Positions 7,955 to 17,200 of a DNA stretch of 57,948 bases are shown here, piece after piece. The notes under the pieces were generated by a model. That model was not told the origin of the DNA. It was given only the letters and a program-made list of their open reading frames with translations, and did no database searches. Both the position numbers and the translations under genes were made by a program. Source of the stretch: Chloroflexota bacterium (lineage in GTDB: Bacteria; Chloroflexota; Anaerolineae; DTLA01). Location: assembly GCA_014360805.1 (NCBI GenBank), contig JACIWU010000010.1, forward strand, positions 1 to 57,948, given 5' to 3'. Each line of letters starts with the position of its first letter. Within the stretch, counting starts at the first letter, position 1.

Positions 7955-9346
7955 TCAGCGGGTCGGCAAGGTGAAACTGAAGACGCTGCCTTTGCCGGGG
8001 CCTTCGCTGGCCGCGTGGACGCGCCCGTCCTGGGCCTCCACCAGGGCGCGCACGATGGCAAGCCCCAGGCCAGCGCCGCCCCCCGCGCGGCTGCGGGAAC
8101 GGTCCGCGCGCCAGAAGCGGTCAAAGACATGGGGGAGGTCTTCGGGCGCGATGCCCTCGCCGGTGTCGGCAACGGAGATTTCCACGAACCCCTCTTTCGC
8201 GGCGGCCGATAGCGCAATCTGACCTCCTTCGGGGGTGTGGCGGAGCGCGTTGGAGATGAGGTTGTTCAGGATTTGGCTCACGCGGTCGGGGTCGGCCATG
8301 GCCTCGGGGAGCGCCTCGGGAATCTCGCAGGTCAGGCGGATGGACTTCCCCTCGGCGGCAGGCTCAAAGCGCGCCACGGCCGAGCGCAGTACGCTCGCCA
8401 CATCCGTGGGGACGATGTTGAAGCGCAGCGCCCCCGCTTCGGCCTGCGCCAGTTCCTGCAGGTCATCCACCAGGCGCGCCAGGATGCGCGTCTCGTCGTA
8501 GAGGCGGGCGATCTCGGCTTTGTCCAGCGGATACACGTCGTCCAGGATGGCGCGCAGGTTGCCCTGCAGGACGCTGAGCGGCGTGCGGAGTTCGTGCGCC
8601 ACGTCGGACACCAGGTTCTGGCGGAGTTTTTCGGCCTTCTCCAGCGCGGTGGTCATCTCGTTGAAGGCCTGCGCCACCTCGGCCACCTCGCTGGTTCCCT
8701 CTACGGAGACCCGTTTCCCGATGTCGCCCTGCGCGACGGCGCGGGCCGCGGCGGCCAGGCGCTGGAGGGGTGCGGTGAGGCTTCGGCTCAAGATGGCGCT
8801 GATGACCAACCCGAGCACCACCGCCAACGCGGCGACCGAGATGAGGATGCCCCGCGTGCGGGTGAGGAAGCGTTGTTCCGAAGACCCCAACTGCGGCGCG
8901 CCAGGGAGGGCGATGAGCACGTAGCCGAGCACCTCATCGCCGCCTGCCTCCGTGATGGGGATGGCTTCCCTGAGTTCATTCGCTCTCAGCCGCTTGCCGA
9001 CCCGCTGCCCCACGCCGTCAAAGACGATTCTGCCGTTGGCGTCGGCGAGGACGACGCTCAGCCGCACTTCGGGCATTCCCGGCCGCCGCATCATCCCCCA
9101 GCGGGAGCCGGTAACGACGACGCCTTTGTTTAGCAGTTCCTCCACGCCTTCCCATCCGCCGTGCGTCCGGTAGTAGGCGGCAAGGCTCTCCATGCCGTAG
9201 GCTGTAACCTCACTGCGGGTGATGTACTGGCGGAACTCGGCGGCCGTGGCGCGGTTCATCCAGATGGCGATAGCGCCCACGACGATGAGAATGACAACGG
9301 TGAATATCAGGGTGAGTCGCGCCCAAAGCGAGTTCAATGCCTTCAT
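7955..9346 (-). CDS. Sensor histidine kinase (HAMP, HisKA, HATPase)
   Basis: A 463-residue membrane kinase. TM1 is at about residues 8-28, followed by a periplasmic or extracellular sensor region, TM2 at about 160-183, and HAMP to about 235. The dimerisation domain has the phospho-acceptor histidine in SDVAHELRTPLS near residue 250. The ATP-binding domain carries NLISNALRHTPEGG (N box), DTGEGI (G1), FDRFWR (F box) and GLGLAIV (G2). Its start overlaps the response regulator stop (9343-9346, ATGA), so the pair is co-translated. The signal sensed is not evident. Confidence 0.95.
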   Translation of the reverse strand: MKALNSLWARLTLIFTVVILIVVGAIAIWMNRATAAEFRQYITRSEVTAYGMESLAAYYRTHGGWEGVEELLNKGVVVTGSRWGMMRRPGMPEVRLSVVLADANGRIVFDGVGQRVGKRLRANELREAIPITEAGGDEVLGYVLIALPGAPQLGSSEQRFLTRTRGILISVAALAVVLGLVISAILSRSLTAPLQRLAAAARAVAQGDIGKRVSVEGTSEVAEVAQAFNEMTTALEKAEKLRQNLVSDVAHELRTPLSVLQGNLRAILDDVYPLDKAEIARLYDETRILARLVDDLQELAQAEAGALRFNIVPTDVASVLRSAVARFEPAAEGKSIRLTCEIPEALPEAMADPDRVSQILNNLISNALRHTPEGGQIALSAAAKEGFVEISVADTGEGIAPEDLPHVFDRFWRADRSRSRAGGGAGLGLAIVRALVEAQDGRVHAASEGPGKGSVFSFTLPTR

Positions 9347-10047
9347 GCTTCCCCTCGGAGGCGATACCCGACGCCGTAAACCGTTTCAATGTACGTCGGG
9401 TGTTGCGGGTCGGGTTCTATCTTGCGACGCAGGTTCTTGATGTGGCTGTCCACCGTGCGCTCTGCGCCATCGTATTCGTAGCCCAGGGCGCTGTCAATCA
9501 ATTCGCTGCGGGTGAAGACGTGCGAAGGCCGCTCCATCAGCGCGCGGAGGAATTCAAACTCGGTGGCGGTGAGTTCCACGCGGCGGTCGCCCACCGACAC
9601 CTCGTAGCGATCCAGGTCCATGGTCAGGTCGCGGCAACGCAGGACGCGAGGCGCAGCAGGCCCCGTGGCGGCCCTGCGCAGGACGGCGCGGACATGGGCC
9701 ACGACGACCTGGGGGTTGAACGGTTTGGTCAGGTAGTCGTCGGCGCCCAAATTCAGCCCCACGATCTTGTCCGTGTCGTCCACGCGGGCCGTCAGCATGA
9801 CGATGGGGGTCTGGGCCACGGTTGGGTCGCCGCGCACGATGCGGGTGATCTCCCACCCGTCGCGGTCGGGCAGCATCAGGTCCAGCAGCACCAGGTCGGG
9901 GCGCTCGCGACGGATGGCGTGGAGAGCGGTCTCCCCGTCGTAGGCAACCATGACCTGAAACCCCGCCTGTTCCAGGTAGGTCCGCAGCAGACGGACAATT
10001 CCCTTGTCGTCATCCACTACGAGGATTCGCTGTGCGTGTGTGCTCAC
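9343..10047 (-). CDS. OmpR/PhoB-family response regulator
   Basis: A 234-residue regulator. The receiver domain has the acidic pair DDD at residues 12-14, phospho-acceptor Asp56 in LLDLMLPDRDG, and the conserved Lys in LTKPFN. The C-terminal winged-helix DNA-binding domain covers about residues 130-230 (LTATEFEFLRALMERPS and VDSHIKNLRRKIEP). The GTG at 10047 gives the normal family length; an in-frame ATG at 10203 would add about 50 low-complexity residues and is less likely. It is the first gene of a two-component pair with the kinase that follows it. Confidence 0.93.
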   Translation of the reverse strand: MSTHAQRILVVDDDKGIVRLLRTYLEQAGFQVMVAYDGETALHAIRRERPDLVLLDLMLPDRDGWEITRIVRGDPTVAQTPIVMLTARVDDTDKIVGLNLGADDYLTKPFNPQVVVAHVRAVLRRAATGPAAPRVLRCRDLTMDLDRYEVSVGDRRVELTATEFEFLRALMERPSHVFTRSELIDSALGYEYDGAERTVDSHIKNLRRKIEPDPQHPTYIETVYGVGYRLRGEA

Positions 10048-10213
10048 GGCCTCTTTGTCCTGCGATTCTGGCTTCTCTCGTGAACCAGCCTGGCCGCGCG
10101 GGCGCGACGCAAGGTCAGTCTCGGCGACCCCACGCGCTCGGCGGCGTACCTGCGACATTTCGCTGCACCCGCATATTATGGCGCGAAACTCGTGCCGATG
10201 CAAGGCGAAAAGA

Positions 10214-10241
10214 GAAGGGCGAACGCCATCGTTCGCCCTTC
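10214..10241 (-). terminator. Intrinsic terminator after the small secreted protein gene
   Basis: A perfect 12-bp stem pairs 10214-10225 with 10230-10241 around a 4-nt loop (10226-10229). On the minus strand the stem is followed by TCTTTTCG, a short T-rich tract. It lies 21 nt downstream of the stop at 10263 and separates that gene from the two-component pair. Confidence 0.8.
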
Positions 10242-10262
10242 CCCATTGCTGCGGGATGCTCG

Positions 10263-10814
10263 CTATAGGGTTGTTGAGAAACTGCTCGTGGATGGCGTGG
10301 GAGTGGCCGAAGGCGCTTGGTTCTTGGGCCAGCCGAACCCGCGGAAGCCGCCAAACCGTCCGCCTCGCATGTGGCCGAACCCGAAGCCGCGCCCCATGGG
10401 CATGTAGCCTTTCTCCAGGCCCTGGAGCAACCAGTCGGCCTGCTCCTGGGTGATCTTGCCATCTTTCACCATCTGCTCAATCTGAGCCTTCATGGCCTCG
10501 GTCGGGTTGAGCATCCACTGCGCCTGCTCTTCGGTGATCTTGCCGTCCTTCACCATCTGCTCAATGACCTCTTTGCGGGCGTCTTCCATGGCCGAGTCCA
10601 GGTCGCTTCGCTGAATGCCCAACTTGCTGGCCAGTGTGTCCAGGAACTGGCTGCCGTAGTCGCCCAGTTTGCCAAAGCCCCAGCCAAAGCATCCGAAGAA
10701 GTTCTTGGTCCCTGGGGTCGGGGTCGGCTCCTGGGCATAGGCCACGCCGAGCGCGGCCACACCGATCGCCACCACGAGCGCGGCGATTCCGACAATCTTC
10801 CAAACCTTCCTCAT
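10263..10814 (-). CDS. Small secreted protein with repeated acidic-helix motifs (DUF2680-like)
   Basis: A 183-residue exported protein. A signal peptide occupies residues 1-27, ending AYA before QEPTPTPG. After a short Gly/Phe-rich stretch comes a helical region in which IEQMVKDGKIT(E/Q)EQA(Q/D)W occurs twice, about 30 residues apart. A Gly/Arg/Phe-rich stretch and a Ser/Thr/Pro tail complete it. The paired DGKIT.EQAxWML units resemble DUF2680-type exported proteins of unknown function. The ATG at 10814 has GGAGG 6 nt before it. An upstream leader ORF ends inside this start codon. Confidence 0.7.
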   Translation of the reverse strand: MRKVWKIVGIAALVVAIGVAALGVAYAQEPTPTPGTKNFFGCFGWGFGKLGDYGSQFLDTLASKLGIQRSDLDSAMEDARKEVIEQMVKDGKITEEQAQWMLNPTEAMKAQIEQMVKDGKITQEQADWLLQGLEKGYMPMGRGFGFGHMRGGRFGGFRGFGWPKNQAPSATPTPSTSSFSTTL

Positions 10815-10885
10815 AGTCTACCTCCATCTACTGGGTTTTGATCCTTCTCGTAGCGCCTCGTGCGGTTGGTGTTCGCTTCGGGCAC
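10811..10885 (-). CDS. Possible 24-residue leader peptide
   Basis: A GTG at 10885 follows AAGGAGGTGA, a full match to the 3' end of 16S rRNA. The frame runs 24 codons (VPEANTNRTRRYEKDQNPVD, then GGRL) and stops with the TGA inside the start codon ATGA of the secreted protein gene. Spacing between GGAGG and GTG is only 3 nt, so efficient initiation is uncertain. If real, it would couple translation of the secreted protein to the leader. Confidence 0.3.
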   Translation of the reverse strand: MPEANTNRTRRYEKDQNPVDGGRL

Positions 10886-11189
10886 TCACCTCCTTGTAAT
10901 CCACTCTTATTCTAGCATGCGATTGTGGAAAACTTGTGGAGAAGCCGTGATTCTTTGTAAATTCTGCGCGTTACCGCATCACCTCCTTCCTCGGTTCAGG
11001 GGAGCGGAAGCCGTGCTGTTCGTCTGCTCTACGGGCATTGTAGCCGACCCGTGTGGAGAGATTGCGCAGAGGCTGTGGAGATTCTGCAAAATGTGGGGGC
11101 GCGACGCCATCATGGGCCTTCTTGCCCGTTCTCCTGCCTTATGATAGACTTACGCCCGAAACCGTAACCAGCCGAATTGCAGGCGCGCC
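10815..11189. promoter_or_regulatory. Divergent intergenic region between the secreted protein and pgeF
   Basis: This 375-nt gap holds the minus-strand leader ORF and an extended -10 (TGCTAGAAT, 10917 down to 10909) without a good -35. It also has a second AAGGAGGTGA site on the minus strand near 10975-10990 that leads only into a 2-codon frame. On the plus strand, TATGAT at 11140-11145 is a possible -10 for pgeF, but the nearest TTGCCC is only 12 nt upstream. No RNA gene was recognised. Confidence 0.4.
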
Positions 11190-11966
11190 ATGATACCCAT
11201 CCGCAAGAATGGACTGCTCTACTACCAATTTGAGACGCTGGCGGGACAGCGCGGGATTGACCATGCCATCTTCACGCGCCTGGGCGGCCACAGCGCGCCG
11301 CCCTTCGCGTCCCTGAACGTGGGCGCAACCGTGGGCGATGACCCCGCCGCCGTCCTGAAGAATCGCGGCCTCGTTTTCGCCGAGATGGGCGTCGCGCCCG
11401 ACGAGGTGGTTACCTGCTACCAGGTGCACAGCGCCGCCGTCGCCCCCGTGGGCCTTCGGCACGGCAGCCAGGTCATCCCAGCCACCGATGGCCTGATGAC
11501 TGCCGAGCCCGTGGCGCTGTTCCTGCGCTTCGCCGACTGCGTGCCCATCGTCCTGTACGACCCCGTGCGGCATGTGGCGGCGCTCGTCCACGCGGGCTGG
11601 CGCGGGACAGCGGCGCGAATCGCCGCCGCGGGGGTGGCGCGCATGGCGCAGGAGTACGGCTCGCGCCCCGATGACCTCCTCGCCTGCATCGGCCCATCCA
11701 TCGGCCCGTGCTGCTACCGCGTCGGCGACGATTTCGTGCAGGCCATGACCGCCCTGTGGCCCGAAGCCCGCGCCTACATCGCAACGCGCGACGGCGCGCT
11801 CCATGCGGATCTCTGGGAGATGAACCGTCGCCAACTCCTGGATGCGGGCGTCGCCAACGTGGAGGTTGCGCACATGTGCACGGCTTGCCGCCACGACGAG
11901 TTTTTCTCTCACCGCGCCGACGGCGGGCGCACGGGGCGTTTCGCCGCGCTGGTGCGCCTGCGGTAG
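11190..11966 (+). CDS. pgeF: Peptidoglycan editing factor / purine nucleoside phosphorylase (YfiH, DUF152)
   Basis: A 258-residue member of the YfiH/laccase-domain family. The metal and active-site residues are present in order: His in CYQVHSA (near 78), Cys in FADCVP (near 116), His in ALVHAGWRGT (near 133), and the C-terminal MCTACRHDEFFSHRAD. Family members act as purine nucleoside phosphorylases/adenosine deaminases and prevent misincorporation of amino acids into peptidoglycan precursors. It starts the conserved order pgeF-yggS-yggT-DUF167 seen near division genes in many bacteria, and is 17 nt from the next gene. Confidence 0.92.
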   Translation: MIPIRKNGLLYYQFETLAGQRGIDHAIFTRLGGHSAPPFASLNVGATVGDDPAAVLKNRGLVFAEMGVAPDEVVTCYQVHSAAVAPVGLRHGSQVIPATDGLMTAEPVALFLRFADCVPIVLYDPVRHVAALVHAGWRGTAARIAAAGVARMAQEYGSRPDDLLACIGPSIGPCCYRVGDDFVQAMTALWPEARAYIATRDGALHADLWEMNRRQLLDAGVANVEVAHMCTACRHDEFFSHRADGGRTGRFAALVRLR

Positions 11967-11983
11967 CCCTGGGAGTCCTGTCC

Positions 11984-12733
11984 ATGACGGAGACGCTGCG
12001 GAGTCTGGAACGCAACCTGCGGGTCGTCCACGAGCGCATCGCCGAGGCGGCCGCGCGTGCGGGTCGCCGCGCCGATGCCATCACCCTTGTCGCCGTTACC
12101 AAGACCGTGGCGGCGGAGACGGTCGCGGCTGCGTGGGAACTGGGCGTGCGGCATTTCGGCGAGAACCGCGTGGAAGAAGCCGAGGCCAAGATTCCCGCCG
12201 TCAACACCCTGCTCGGCGTGGCGGGCCAGCGCCCCACCTGGCACATGGTCGGCCACATCCAGAGCCGCAAGGCCAGGGACGTCGTCCGCCTGTTTGACTT
12301 CGTCCATTCCGTGGATAGCGCCAAACTGGTCGCGGAACTGGACAAGCGCGCTGCAGCCGCTGGCCGTGTCCTGCCGTGCCTGCTGGAAATCAACACATCG
12401 GGCGAGGCGAGCAAGTACGGCGTCGCGGGCGACAGGGGGCCATCCGATGCCGACCAGGCCGCGGCGGTGCTGGCCGTGGCCGAGGCGTTGGCGCGGGCGG
12501 CGCATCTGCAGGCGCGGGGCCTGATGACCCTGGGCCCGCTGGCCGCGCCCGAATCGCACGTGCGTCGCTGCTTCCAGACCCTGGGGCACTGGCGGGAGTT
12601 CCTGGCCGAGCGCGTGCCCCAGGCTCAGTGGGAACACCTGTCCATGGGCATGTCCGACGACTTTGCGATCGCCGTGGAAGAGGGGGCCACCATCGTCCGC
12701 ATCGGCAGGGCCATATTCCAGAGCAGTTCCTAG
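11984..12733 (+). CDS. yggS: YggS/PLPBP-family pyridoxal 5'-phosphate homeostasis protein
   Basis: A 249-residue alanine-racemase-fold protein. The PLP lysine is Lys40 in LVAVTKTV. HFGENRVEEAEAK, WHMVGHIQSRKA and LSMGMSDDFAIAVEEGAT are the family signatures. These cytoplasmic proteins buffer PLP and affect amino-acid and keto-acid pools; no enzymatic activity is expected. The ATG at 11984 is preceded by GGGAG. The open frame extends upstream only as antisense-like sequence overlapping pgeF. Confidence 0.95.
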   Translation: MTETLRSLERNLRVVHERIAEAAARAGRRADAITLVAVTKTVAAETVAAAWELGVRHFGENRVEEAEAKIPAVNTLLGVAGQRPTWHMVGHIQSRKARDVVRLFDFVHSVDSAKLVAELDKRAAAAGRVLPCLLEINTSGEASKYGVAGDRGPSDADQAAAVLAVAEALARAAHLQARGLMTLGPLAAPESHVRRCFQTLGHWREFLAERVPQAQWEHLSMGMSDDFAIAVEEGATIVRIGRAIFQSSS

Positions 12734-12755
12734 TCCAACCAAGGGAGAATGCACC

Positions 12756-13016
12756 ATGCCTATCGTGTACAACTTCATCCGACTTCTGTTCAATCTCTTG
12801 AGCCTCGCCATTCTGGCCCGCGTCATCCTGTCGTGGTTCAACGTCAACCCGTTCCATCCCGTCGTCTCGTTCCTGGACCAGATTACCGAGCCGATTCTCG
12901 GTCCGCTGCGCCGCGTTATCCCGCCCATCGGAATGATTGACATCACGCCCATTGTTGCCTTGGTCCTGTTGCAGGTGATAGAGACGATTCTGCTTTCCCT
13001 AGTCCAAAGTGTCTAG
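12756..13016 (+). CDS. yggT: YggT-family membrane protein
   Basis: An 86-residue protein with two hydrophobic helices (about 3-22 and 62-84). Between them is the hallmark YggT segment, with WFNVNPFHPVVSFLDQITEP followed by LGPLRRVIPP. YggT proteins sit in the cytoplasmic membrane and are linked to cell division, envelope function or osmotic response. The start at 12756 has AAGGGAG 8 nt upstream. It sits between yggS and the DUF167 gene as in many genomes. Confidence 0.92.
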   Translation: MPIVYNFIRLLFNLLSLAILARVILSWFNVNPFHPVVSFLDQITEPILGPLRRVIPPIGMIDITPIVALVLLQVIETILLSLVQSV

Positions 13017-13029
13017 AGGAGGTTGGGGA

Positions 13030-13350
13030 ATGAATATCGCGAACATGAGGCTAGGGCTAAATCCGTTGGACATCATTCAGCGCGAAGGGGACATTGTCTT
13101 CCATGTGCGGGTTACGCCGAACGCCAAGCGCGATGAGATTGTCGGCCTTGCCCAGGGCGCGCTGAAGGTGAAACTGGCCGCGCCGCCGGTGGAGGGCGCG
13201 GCGAACGAGGCGCTGATCAAGTTCCTCGCCGAGCGCCTGGGGGTCCGCGCCGCGCAGGTGGAGATCATCGCCGGCCACACGGCCAGGCTCAAGAGGGTTC
13301 GGGTCGCCGGCATCTCCGCCGACGAGGCCTTCCGGCGGCTGGGGGCCTGA
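13030..13350 (+). CDS. DUF167 (YggU-type) protein
   Basis: A 106-residue cytoplasmic protein with the DUF167 core: VRVTPNAKRDEIVG, LKVKLAAPPVEGAANEALI, and VEIIAGHTARLKRVRV. The biochemical role is unknown. Structural homologues fold as small alpha/beta domains. GAGGAGG precedes the ATG at 13030. It follows yggT by 13 nt and completes the conserved cluster. Confidence 0.93.
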   Translation: MNIANMRLGLNPLDIIQREGDIVFHVRVTPNAKRDEIVGLAQGALKVKLAAPPVEGAANEALIKFLAERLGVRAAQVEIIAGHTARLKRVRVAGISADEAFRRLGA

Positions 13351-13452
13351 CGCCTGCGCCGGGAACCCGGCGGGCCCGTGCGTCGTCTACCAGATGGACG
13401 CCCGCAAGCGCGAAGGCCGCCTGCGGGCAAGACACATCTGGAGGATAGCGAG

Positions 13453-14175
13453 ATGACGGCTCGAATCGTGTGGATATTGGTAGGGGTACTCCTGCTCATC
13501 AGCGCGTGCGCGCCGGCGGGGCCCGGCCCGACCGCGACGCCGAGCGGGCCGTCGGGCGGAGACGCCACGGCGACACTGCCCGTGCAAGGAGGAACCATGC
13601 CCAGTTTGGGGTTTTCCACGCCACTGCCGCGGAAGATGACCGAGCCGCTGGAGCAGGCCGTGCATGACCTGACGACACGGCTTGGCATCTCCGCCGAGGA
13701 GATTGAACTCGTGAGCATCACCACTGAGGAGATGCCTGCGGGCGATCCCTGCCCCGCCGGTCCTGCCAAGGGCACGGCCCTGCCCGGCGGCCTCGTGCTG
13801 GGCAAGGAGATCGTCCTGCGGGTTGGCGACGCGACCTATACGTACCGCGTCGTCGGCAAGCGAGTGGCCCTGTGCAAGTCCCCCGCGTCCGGCCAGGAGT
13901 CCACGCCGCCCGCCGTGTCGCTCCCCGAAGGCAGCGAGGCCGCGCTGGAGGCGGCGCTTGCGAACCTGGAAGCCCGACTTCAGATCGCCCGGAGCGAGAT
14001 CCAGGTGCAAACCGTGGAGAAGCGCATGTGGAGCGACGCCAGCCTGGGCTGCCCGCAGCCCGGGATGATGTACGCGCAGGTGATTACGCCGGGCTTCCTC
14101 ATCCGACTGAGCGCCGGGGGCAAGGTGTACACGTACCACACCAGCCTGACCCGGGCGGTGTTGTGCGAGCCGTAG
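13453..14175 (+). CDS. Lipoprotein with an internal duplication
   Basis: A 240-residue predicted lipoprotein: a signal helix with lipobox LISAC (acylated Cys19), then a Pro/Thr/Gly-rich linker. Two related modules follow. The first (about 60-140) runs AVHDLTTRLGISAEEIELVS to TYTYRVVGKRVALC. The second (about 155-240) runs ALANLEARLQIARSEIQVQT to VYTYHTSLTRAVLCEP. Each ends in a similar Tyr-rich strand and a Cys, and the second holds SLGCPQPGMMYAQVITPGF, a motif I associate with uncharacterised Chloroflexota-type exported proteins. Function unknown. GGAGG precedes the ATG at 13453. Confidence 0.8.
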   Translation: MTARIVWILVGVLLLISACAPAGPGPTATPSGPSGGDATATLPVQGGTMPSLGFSTPLPRKMTEPLEQAVHDLTTRLGISAEEIELVSITTEEMPAGDPCPAGPAKGTALPGGLVLGKEIVLRVGDATYTYRVVGKRVALCKSPASGQESTPPAVSLPEGSEAALEAALANLEARLQIARSEIQVQTVEKRMWSDASLGCPQPGMMYAQVITPGFLIRLSAGGKVYTYHTSLTRAVLCEP

Positions 14176-14206
14176 CCCTGCCATGAGCGGAAGTCGGGCC
14201 AAAGAA

Positions 14207-14236
14207 GAGAGCCAGCCGCAGGAGCGACTGGCTCTC
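14207..14236. terminator. Bidirectional terminator between convergent genes
   Basis: A 9-bp stem pairs 14207-14215 with 14228-14236 around a 12-nt loop. It is flanked by GTTGTTG on the plus side and TTCTTT on the minus strand. It lies 31 nt after the lipoprotein stop and 31 nt after the subtilase stop, so it can serve both. Confidence 0.7.
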
Positions 14237-14267
14237 GTTGTTGCTGCGAAGCCTTGCGCCTAGCGCA

Positions 14268-17200
14268 TCACGGGACAGGCATCTCCGAGTCCACCGTGTA
14301 CACGACTTCCAGCACCGGCGCATACTGCGCATGAGCAGGAATGGCCGGGTTGGCGGAGCGGAACACGTACTCGGTGGAGACGTTGCCCACGCCCTTGAGG
14401 ATCACGCCGGCGTTCGCCATGTCGCCGCTGACCCACGCCTGGACCAGGTCGGTAACATCAAACTGGACCCAGGTGGCAGCGCTGGGTACGGCTACAGGCG
14501 TCAGCAGAGCGGTAGCCACGGGCGCGGCCTCGCGGTCGCTCGCCGTGTCGCCAGCGCCTGGCATGCCCCACATGTCGGCGGCCGTTGCGTACAACCAGGT
14601 GGCTGCGGCTTCGTCCCAATCCCGCTTGAGCGCGTACAGCTCAGCCGTCAGATTGTGGTGGCCGGAGTCGTAGCCCAGGTAGGACATCTTCAGCGTCGCC
14701 GACACGATCTTCGCGTCCGCCGGAATGCCCGACACGTCAAACTTCAGCAGCGGCGCCCGGATGCCACCCTGGCGGATCTTCAACCGGGTGTCCGAACCGA
14801 AGTTCTTGTCGGCGTTCCAGCCGTCAATGTAGGTATCCGCGGACGTGCCGAGCGTCTCGGTGTGCTCGGGCGGCGAAGCGGCGAACACCGGCAACTGGAA
14901 GATGCCGGGGGCGCGCGCCGGACCGATCATCACGAGACCCCAGTAGGACATGCCGGGCGTGAAGGCTTTGTCCCAGGCCACGTCAAAGGTGAACGAGCCG
15001 TCCGGGTTGCGGACCACGTTCTCCACCGCCAGGTCGTTGCCCTGCACGGCGTTGATCGTGATCTCCACCGGATCGCCTTCCGTAACGCCCCAGCCGTGGA
15101 CCGCCACCAGGTAGTTGCCGTCGGCCGGGAACTTGACCATCACGTACTCGTTGCCGGTCGCCGTGGTGGACGAGCCGATGACTTCGTGAGCGAAGTCAAA
15201 CACGCCGTCCTCGTTCGCGTCGTAGAGCAGGAACAGGTCCACGTCGCTGGCCGCCGCGTGCGTGCTGGCCTCCAGCAACCCACCGTTGTTGATGGTTACC
15301 GGGTACTGGTACGTGGCCGTGGACGGATCATCCGGGTCGTCCTGCACTGCCGGCACCACGTAGTGCTGCACGCCGCCCAAGCCGTAGGCGGTGGCAGCCA
15401 GCGCGTCAATGGCCACATCCGAGGTCAGGGTAACGGGGATCGCGCCTGTCGCCTGGCGACCGTCAATGATCACCATGGCGGGGTTCAGTGTCGCGGTGCC
15501 CACCTGCCCCCTGAAGGGCTCGTTGATCGTCTGGCCCGAGAACAGCACGTTGTGGAGCATGATCAGGTGCAGGCCCGAGGACAGCGGTGCGGTAACCCAC
15601 TCTTCGGTCGTGCCCGTGGCCGTGTCAAACAGCCACTGGCCGGCGCCGATGTTCTTGTTCGGGCTGCCGCCCTTGAAGCCCAGCGTGTACGGCCCGAAGA
15701 TGTCCGGAGCCATGGCGGAGAAGTCGTCCTCTTCAGGCCCGTAGATCAGCGTGTCAATGTCCGTCGGGAAGGAGCCCCAGTTGGTCTTCGCCACGAAGAA
15801 GGTTCCGTCCGCGAACGTCTGATCCGGCACGTCGGTGAAGAAGAACCGCCAGTCGCCGGACTCGGCCCGCCAGGACCAATCCTGGAAGCCATTGACCACG
15901 CCGTTGTCATACGGGGTCGGCTGGCTCACGCCGCCGAACCGGAAGGCGGTGCCGTTCGCCGCCACCATCGCCGTTACCGGGATGGCCGACACGTGGCCGT
16001 TGTGGGTGCCGTCGCCCGGGTCGGACACCAGCACCACGCCCTCATAGGCGCCCAGCGGAGCGTCCGCAGGAACGTCCAGGGTCGCCGTGAAGGTCGCGGA
16101 GCCGCCCGCCGGAACCAGCAGTTCGCCCGCTGCCATGCCCGTGTCAATGGTCAGCCACGGCCAATCCATCCGCTTGAAGAAGGTGATTTCCACCTGCACC
16201 AGCGTCTGGAGGTTCACCTTCGCCTGGGTGCGGCGCTGGACGCCGACGAACAGCCCATCGTGGTACCGCTCGCCCGGCTTGCCAACGGTGATGCCGAAGG
16301 ACGGGCCGGTGTCGTACCCGTAGTTGTAGCGGTTGTACTCGCCGACCTGGTCCTCGCCGGCATTCACGATGCCGTTGCCGTTGAGGTCGGTCCACAGGAC
16401 GCCATCGCCGTTTAGGTCGGTCCAGTCATACGCCAGCACGCGGAAGCGCTGGTCGTAGGCCAACGGGCCGGTGAACACGTCGCTCGTGGTGAAGTCCTGC
16501 AGCGGGAACCACGCCTTGACGACCATCAGGTCGGCGTCGTGGTACGGCCCGCCCGGAGCCACCAGAGGCGTCGCGTCGTACAGGTAGTCGGCCAGGCGCT
16601 GGAAGTTGGGCGCGCTCTCCTCGCGCTGATCCACGTTGAACTGCGTCGTTACGGTGCCGACCTTCTGCAAGTAGGCATCCGTAATGGCCGCGGTGATGTC
16701 CGTCGTACCGTGGTTGTAGAGAGTGAAGGTCTTGCTTGTGGAGGTGCCGGGGTGCACGATGTTGGCGAAGCCTTCAATCTCCTCGCCGCGGTAGTCGCCC
16801 GCCTGCCAGAACGCCGGCGAGACGCGCAGGCCGTACAGGCCGCCCGCCACGTCGGTGGCGCGGTCGGCGTTCACCACGCCCGCGCCCTGCACGAATGGAT
16901 CATGATGGGCATCCGTCGCGCCCGACATGAACAGTTCGCGGGCCACCTCGTAGGTCGGGAACTCGCCGTTGGCTTGATAGTAGGCGTCATAGACCAGGGC
17001 CAGGTTGCCCGCCGCGATGGGGCACGAACGGCTTGTGCCGCCCCAGATTTCCCAGGCGGTCCAGCCATCGCCCCACTCGTTCAGCGCCAGGTCGCCTGCG
17101 CCCCACGCGCCGTTGGCCGCTACGGACACGCCCGTGCCGCCCGTCGCGCCAGGCCCGCGGTTGGACCAGGACTGAACGTCGCCGTACAGAATCTGATCGG

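Noticed and set aside
6337-7974. 545-codon plus-strand frame over the K+ channel and MOSC genes
   Set aside because: It is a shadow of two recognised minus-strand genes with no domain of its own.
10924-10932. DnaA-box-like TTTTCCACA on the minus strand
   Set aside because: A single box without a cluster, AT-rich unwinding region or origin genes is expected by chance.
14238-16415. 725-codon plus-strand frame opposite the subtilase, and another at 16539-18785
   Set aside because: Both are antisense to a recognised protease and show only repeated Val/His/Gly/Arg content without domains.
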